A stretch of DNA of 10,307 nt from Syntrophomonadaceae bacterium (lineage in GTDB: Bacteria; Bacillota; Dethiobacteria; DTU022): positions 1-10,307 of the forward strand of contig PXBM01000195.1 in the NCBI GenBank assembly GCA_003566935.1, given 5' to 3'. Below, piece after piece: positions 7,167 through 10,307 of this stretch. Positions within the stretch are counted from its first letter, which is position 1, and every line of letters begins with the position of its first letter. The notes under the pieces are model-generated. The model did no database searches, was not told the origin of the DNA, and saw only the letters and a program-made list of their open reading frames with translations. The translations under genes were made by a program, and so were the position numbers.

Positions 7167-7973
7167 ATGCAGCAGGTGGAATATAAAATAAAACTGCCCA
7201 CTTTTGAGGGACCTTTTGATCTGCTTTTCCACCTTATTAAAAAGGCCGAGGTTGACATTTGGTCAATCTCTGTTGCAGAAATAACTGAACAGTACTTAAG
7301 TTATTTGCAATCCATGAAAGAACTGAACCTGGATATAGCAAGTGAGTTTTTAGTAATGGCGGCAACCCTGCTGCGCCTTAAATCGAAACTGCTTTTGCCG
7401 CGCGCCCCACGCAGTGGTGAAGAGGAAGATGATGATGAACTATTTGAAATTAATACGGCTGAAGAACTCTTTCAGCGCCTTGAAGAATATCGCCGCTTTA
7501 AAGAAATAGCCTGGCAACTGCAGGAGAGAGAAGAAGAACAGCAAAAAATATACCTGCGTTCCACAGGTGGTCAGAAGGTTATGGTTTTTACCCAGCAGCA
7601 ATCTGTGTATACCATATGGGAAGGCGCTGATCACCTGAGCGACATAATGCAGCGTTTTGCAGAAGCGACTTTTACAGATGCTTATGTGCCGACCTTTAAT
7701 GCAGTTGAAGATTTTGTAGTTGCTGATAAGTCGAATTATATAGAATCTATTCTTTTAAAAAAACAACAGGCTTTAAGCATGAAAGAATTCATAAGTGGCT
7801 CCGGAATCTGGGAAGTTATAGTAACATTTATAGCACTCCTGGAAATGGCCAGGCAGCGCAGGGTCGTTTTGCTGCAGGAAAATACATTTGGTCCGATCCT
7901 GGTTAGGCTAATTCCGGAATCAGCACGGGAGGAGGCAACAGTTGGAGAAAAAGGGACAGAAGAAATTAATTGA
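7167..7973 (+). CDS. scpA: Segregation and condensation protein A (kleisin)
   Basis: ScpA is the kleisin that bridges the two SMC heads and, with ScpB, forms the bacterial condensin that compacts and separates newly replicated chromosomes. The N-terminal signature is clear (FEGPFDLLFHLIKKAEVDIW, residues 13-32), followed by the helical region SEFLVMAATLLRLKSKLLLP (59-78) that binds an SMC neck. An acidic stretch (85-91) begins the linker. The C-terminal winged helix (about 200-250, with IWEVIVTFIALLEMARQRRV) binds the SMC cap. Length is 268 residues, normal to slightly long. GAGGTA at 7155-7160 lies six bases before the ATG. The tail of the gene overlaps scpB by 32 bases. The smc gene itself is not in the window. 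Confidence 0.96.
   Translation: MQQVEYKIKLPTFEGPFDLLFHLIKKAEVDIWSISVAEITEQYLSYLQSMKELNLDIASEFLVMAATLLRLKSKLLLPRAPRSGEEEDDDELFEINTAEELFQRLEEYRRFKEIAWQLQEREEEQQKIYLRSTGGQKVMVFTQQQSVYTIWEGADHLSDIMQRFAEATFTDAYVPTFNAVEDFVVADKSNYIESILLKKQQALSMKEFISGSGIWEVIVTFIALLEMARQRRVVLLQENTFGPILVRLIPESAREEATVGEKGTEEIN
7930..7935 (+). promoter_or_regulatory. Ribosome binding site fixing the TTG start of scpB
   Basis: AGGAGG, within the purine run GGGAGGAGG at 7927-7935, sits six bases before TTG 7942 and inside the scpA coding region. The first in-frame ATG of scpB lies 27 codons further in and would remove the first helix, so the TTG is the likely start. Confidence 0.8.
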
Positions 7974-8556
7974 AGCCCTGCTATTTTTAAGTGAAGAGCC
8001 GGTAAAGGCAGATCGAATTGCCATGATGCTTTCTATTTCGCCGGATGATGCAGCAAGGCTGGCCGGTGAATTGAGGCAAGAATTAAATGATGCCGACCGG
8101 GGATTGCAGATTATAGAGACAGCAGGCGGTTTTCAACTGGGAACTCGTCCAGAATTGGCACCGTACCTGGAAAAAGCATTCAGCGAGGATGTTTCAAGCA
8201 ACCTGACTGCTGCCGCACTTGAAGCACTGGCCATAATTGCGTATAAACAACCGGTCACCAGGATAGAGATTGAATCAATACGCGGGGTTAGATGTGAGCA
8301 TGTCCTGGATAACCTGATAAAACGTAAACTAATAAAAATTAGCGGCAGAAAAGAAGGTCCGGGCAGGCCATTGCTATACAGCACAACACCTGATTTCCTG
8401 AAATATTTTGGGTTAATGGATTTAAATGAACTGCCTCCGCTGGATCTGGAAAACAAGTTAGAGCAATCCGAAGGCAGTAACGAAAATAACGATCAGGAAA
8501 TAAAAATTATTGAAGAAATTGACTCGAAAGATGAAGTGCAAAATTATAATGAATAA
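7942..8556 (+). CDS. scpB: Segregation and condensation protein B
   Basis: ScpB dimers bind the middle of ScpA and are the second accessory part of the SMC condensin complex. The 204-residue product has two winged-helix domains. The first (about 1-80) opens with KKLIEALLFLSEEPV; the second (about 88-160) contains LTAAALEALAIIAYKQPVTR followed by IESIRGV, both characteristic of ScpB, and ends with GRPLLYSTTPDFLKYFGL. The tail (about 170-204) is acidic, rich in Glu, Asp and Asn, and probably disordered. It starts with TTG behind a strong AGGAGG and overlaps the end of scpA by 32 bases in another frame, which favours coupled translation of the two partners. In Bacillus subtilis ypuI, dacB, spmA and spmB lie between scpB and rluB; here only 39 bases do. 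Confidence 0.95.
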   Translation: MEKKGQKKLIEALLFLSEEPVKADRIAMMLSISPDDAARLAGELRQELNDADRGLQIIETAGGFQLGTRPELAPYLEKAFSEDVSSNLTAAALEALAIIAYKQPVTRIEIESIRGVRCEHVLDNLIKRKLIKISGRKEGPGRPLLYSTTPDFLKYFGLMDLNELPPLDLENKLEQSEGSNENNDQEIKIIEEIDSKDEVQNYNE

Positions 8557-8582
8557 ATATGAGCGCGCATCAGAAGAAAGAT

Positions 8583-8587
8583 GGAGG
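8583..8587 (+). promoter_or_regulatory. Ribosome binding site that decides the rluB start
   Basis: GGAGG lies eight bases before ATG 8596. It overlaps an alternative in-frame ATG at 8581, which has only a weak purine stretch upstream. Starting at 8596 gives MRLAKYLARAG, the usual beginning of the family. Confidence 0.75.
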
Positions 8588-8595
8588 AAGAGGTA

Positions 8596-9327
8596 ATGAG
8601 GCTGGCCAAGTACCTGGCCAGGGCCGGGGTTTCCTCCCGCCGTAGGGCCGAGGAATTAATATTTGAGGGGCGCGTTTCTGTAAACGATGTGCAGGTTGAT
8701 CAACCCCAGCTTCAGATTACGGAAGAAGACAAGGTTACCGTAGATAATAAAGTTGTTAGCGGCATTGAAGACAAAGTATATATTCTTTTAAATAAACCTC
8801 CCGGATATATTTCTACCGCGAAAGATACCCATAACAGACCAACGGTAATCGAGCTTGTTAACATGCAGGCTGCCCGTTTGTATCCGGTTGGCAGGCTTGA
8901 TGCCGATACCAGTGGAGTACTCCTGCTTACCAATGACGGGGAGCTGGCTAATCGCCTGATGCATCCCCGCTATGCTGTAGAAAAAGTTTACCATACCTGG
9001 GTATACGGGTTACCCAGACCTGAAACATTGGAAAAATTAAAAAAAGGTCCTCTTATTGAAGGAGAAAAACGAACTCCTGCCCGAATTAAGATCCTAAAAA
9101 AAGACCCTCAAAATAACATTGCCCTGTTAGAAATAACTCTTACTGAAGGTAAAAAGCGACAGGTAAAGAAGTTATGCCAGGCAATCGGTCACCCGGTAAA
9201 AAAGTTGATTAGATATTCCTTTGCCGGTCTTAATGCTGGAAATTTGAAAGAGGGATCACATCGTCATCTGCAAAGTGAAGAAATCGAGTATCTATATGCT
9301 CTTGTTAAGCTTGAAAGTCAAAGTTAG
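8596..9327 (+). CDS. rluB: 23S rRNA pseudouridine synthase, RluB/RsuA family
   Basis: The enzyme isomerises a uridine to pseudouridine in ribosomal RNA; the RluB branch modifies 23S rRNA in the peptidyl-transferase region (U2605 in E. coli numbering). The 243-residue product has an N-terminal S4 RNA-binding domain (1-48, MRLAKYLARAGVSSRRRAEELI) and then the synthase domain. The catalytic Asp102 sits in GRLDADTSGVLLLTNDGEL. NKPPGYISTAKD (66-77) and EGKKRQVKKLCQAIGHPVKKLIR (184-206) are further family motifs; many relatives have EGRNRQVRRM in the second, so this copy is more lysine-rich. In a clostridial context next to scpB, RluB is the likeliest member, but RluE, RluF or RsuA substrate specificity cannot be excluded by sequence alone. 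Confidence 0.9.
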   Translation: MRLAKYLARAGVSSRRRAEELIFEGRVSVNDVQVDQPQLQITEEDKVTVDNKVVSGIEDKVYILLNKPPGYISTAKDTHNRPTVIELVNMQAARLYPVGRLDADTSGVLLLTNDGELANRLMHPRYAVEKVYHTWVYGLPRPETLEKLKKGPLIEGEKRTPARIKILKKDPQNNIALLEITLTEGKKRQVKKLCQAIGHPVKKLIRYSFAGLNAGNLKEGSHRHLQSEEIEYLYALVKLESQS

Positions 9328-9420
9328 CTTGCAAAATGCCTGCTTTAATGAGAAAATGAGTAATGCGTTAAGCAAGGAGAAATTGACTGGTTCAGCTTTT
9401 AAAGAATTAAAGGGAGCACT

Positions 9421-10101
9421 ATGCAAACAAACGATAAGCCGAAAATTGCTATAGACGGACCTGCCGGTGCAGGAAAAAGCAGCGTCGCTCGTAAGATAGC
9501 TGGAATGCTTGAGCTAAAGTATCTCGATACAGGTGCTATGTACAGGGCGATAACTTTAAAGGTTATAATGAATAACCTGCAGCTTGATGACCTGGAACTT
9601 CTCAACAAGGTTTTGAGTGAAACTGAAATCAACTTTGGCAAAGATAATCAAATTATTCTGGATGGCAAAGATGTCTCTGCCGCAATTCGTCAAGCAGACG
9701 TAAATAAACTTGTATCGCCGGTATCTGCAATTTCAGCAGTGCGCAGACACCTTGTATCAATGCAGCAAGATATAGCTTCTGAATCTAACGGAATAATTAT
9801 GGAAGGCAGGGATATTGCTTCAAGAGTTATGCCCGATGCCGACTTTAAATTTTATCTGGATGCTTCTATAGAAGAAAGAGCAAAGCGCAGATGCAAAGAA
9901 CAACTTGAAAAAGGAATTAACCTGGCGCTGGATGAAGTTGTAAAAGAAATAGAAAACCGTGATAAAATTGACTCACAGCGGGAAGATTCGCCCTTAACAA
10001 TAGTTGACGATGCAATTGTTATAGATACAACCGGCCTGAGTTTTGAACAGGTTGTCGACAGGGTTGTTGGAACTGTCAATAATGAAATGCTGCAGAGGTA
10101 A
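9421..10101 (+). CDS. cmk: Cytidylate kinase (CMP/dCMP kinase)
   Basis: Cmk phosphorylates CMP and dCMP to the diphosphates with ATP, salvaging nucleotides released by RNA and lipid turnover. The 226-residue protein shows the P-loop GPAGAGKSS (13-21), the CMP-site motif YLDTGAMYRAIT (34-45), EGRDI at 128-132, and NRDKIDSQREDSPL (179-192), which carries the CMP-contacting Arg and Asp, followed by DDAIVIDTTGLS. The insert that marks the bacterial enzyme is present (about 60-100). The stretch after GRDI reads ASRVMPDAD where many homologues have GTVVFPDAD. GGGAG at 9412-9416 lies four bases before the ATG, a short but workable spacing. A 93-base gap precedes it and plsC follows five bases after the stop, an order common in Clostridia. 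Confidence 0.96.
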   Translation: MQTNDKPKIAIDGPAGAGKSSVARKIAGMLELKYLDTGAMYRAITLKVIMNNLQLDDLELLNKVLSETEINFGKDNQIILDGKDVSAAIRQADVNKLVSPVSAISAVRRHLVSMQQDIASESNGIIMEGRDIASRVMPDADFKFYLDASIEERAKRRCKEQLEKGINLALDEVVKEIENRDKIDSQREDSPLTIVDDAIVIDTTGLSFEQVVDRVVGTVNNEMLQR

Positions 10102-10106
10102 ACCAG

Positions 10107-10307
10107 ATGAGTGGGATATGGTATAATGCTGGACGTTTTGTTGCCTGGGTTTATTTGAAACTTTTATTTAAAATTAAAGTACAGGGCCTCGATAATATCC
10201 CCAAACGGAAACCATTTATACTTTGCTCCAATCATATAAACTGGATGGACCCTCTAACCATTGGAACTACCCTGCCGGCGTCTTACCGAATACATTTTAT
10301 GGCCAAA
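10107..10307 (+). CDS. plsC: 1-acyl-sn-glycerol-3-phosphate acyltransferase, 3' end outside the window
   Basis: The window holds the first 67 codons; the frame is still open at the last base. PlsC moves a fatty acyl chain onto lysophosphatidic acid to make phosphatidic acid at the membrane. The acyltransferase motif NHxxxxD is present as NHINWMDP (residues 42-49), with catalytic His43 and Asp48. It is preceded by a hydrophobic stretch (FVAWVYLKLLF, 11-21) and by VQGLDNIPKRKPFILCSN, the usual lead-in to the motif. AGAGGT at 10094-10099 runs into the cmk stop codon and lies seven bases before the ATG, so translation is probably coupled. The later motifs (FPEG and the proline-rich block) fall outside the window, so a related lysophospholipid acyltransferase is possible. 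Confidence 0.88.
   Translation, partial: MSGIWYNAGRFVAWVYLKLLFKIKVQGLDNIPKRKPFILCSNHINWMDPLTIGTTLPASYRIHFMAK

Noticed and set aside
8613..8622. Ten-base palindrome CCTGGCCAGG
   Set aside because: It encodes conserved residues of the S4 domain at the rluB start and shows no sign of a separate role.
8559..8645. 28-codon reading frame from ATG 8559 between scpB and rluB
   Set aside because: It has no ribosome binding site and runs mostly over the rluB start in another frame; its Gly/Pro-rich content is a by-product of that.
9383..9412. Possible sigma-A promoter for cmk starting with TTGACT
   Set aside because: The -35 box is good, but no acceptable -10 box occurs 16-18 bases downstream (ATTAAA or TTAAAG only), and any transcript would start too close to or past the ribosome binding site.
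9356..9454. 32-codon reading frame from ATG 9356 in the rluB-cmk gap
   Set aside because: There is no good ribosome binding site, it overlaps the cmk start by 34 bases, and the product resembles nothing I recognise.

Overview
The window reads as an ordinary, tightly packed core-genome stretch from a Gram-positive Firmicute, most likely an anaerobic member of the Clostridia. Support for this comes from strong AGGAGG-type ribosome binding sites, the ScpA/ScpB condensin partners, a sigma-54 activator of the type common in anaerobic Firmicutes, and the order nudF, xerD, DHH-CBS nucleotidyltransferase, M50 protease, trpS, scpA, scpB, rluB, cmk, plsC. The base composition looks moderately AT-rich by eye. 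I cannot name a genus. All eleven genes lie on the + strand; I see no tRNA, rRNA, insertion sequence, CRISPR array or convincing intrinsic terminator.

Layout. Positions 1-1145 hold the C-terminal part of a sigma-54-dependent activator whose N-terminus lies outside the window. One base later begins a Nudix ADP-ribose pyrophosphatase (1147-1689). A 115-base gap containing a wide-looped inverted repeat leads to XerD (1805-2692). The 139-base gap after xerD contains the best non-coding signal: an AT-rich, nearly self-complementary block of about 60 bases (2736-2795). It lies just upstream of a large fused DHH/CBS/tRNA nucleotidyltransferase gene (2832-5504). From there spacing is tight: M50 site-2-type protease (5511-6149), TrpRS (6175-7161), ScpA (7167-7973), ScpB (7942-8556, overlapping scpA), RluB-type pseudouridine synthase (8596-9327), cytidylate kinase (9421-10101) and the start of a PlsC-type acyltransferase (10107 to the window end).

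How the genes fit together. The set is housekeeping: chromosome dimer resolution and segregation (XerD, ScpAB), tRNA 3'-end maturation and charging (nucleotidyltransferase, TrpRS), 23S rRNA modification (RluB family), nucleotide supply and clean-up (Cmk, NudF), membrane proteolysis (M50) and phospholipid synthesis (PlsC). From about 2.8 kb to the end it looks like one long transcription unit, with possible extra control in the gaps at 2693-2831 and 9328-9420.

I did not find a new biological system. The points most worth a second look are the hairpin before the nucleotidyltransferase gene, that protein's fused architecture and degenerate DHHA1 glycine/histidine motif, the sigma-54 activator abutting nudF, and the absence of sporulation genes that occupy matching positions in Bacillus.
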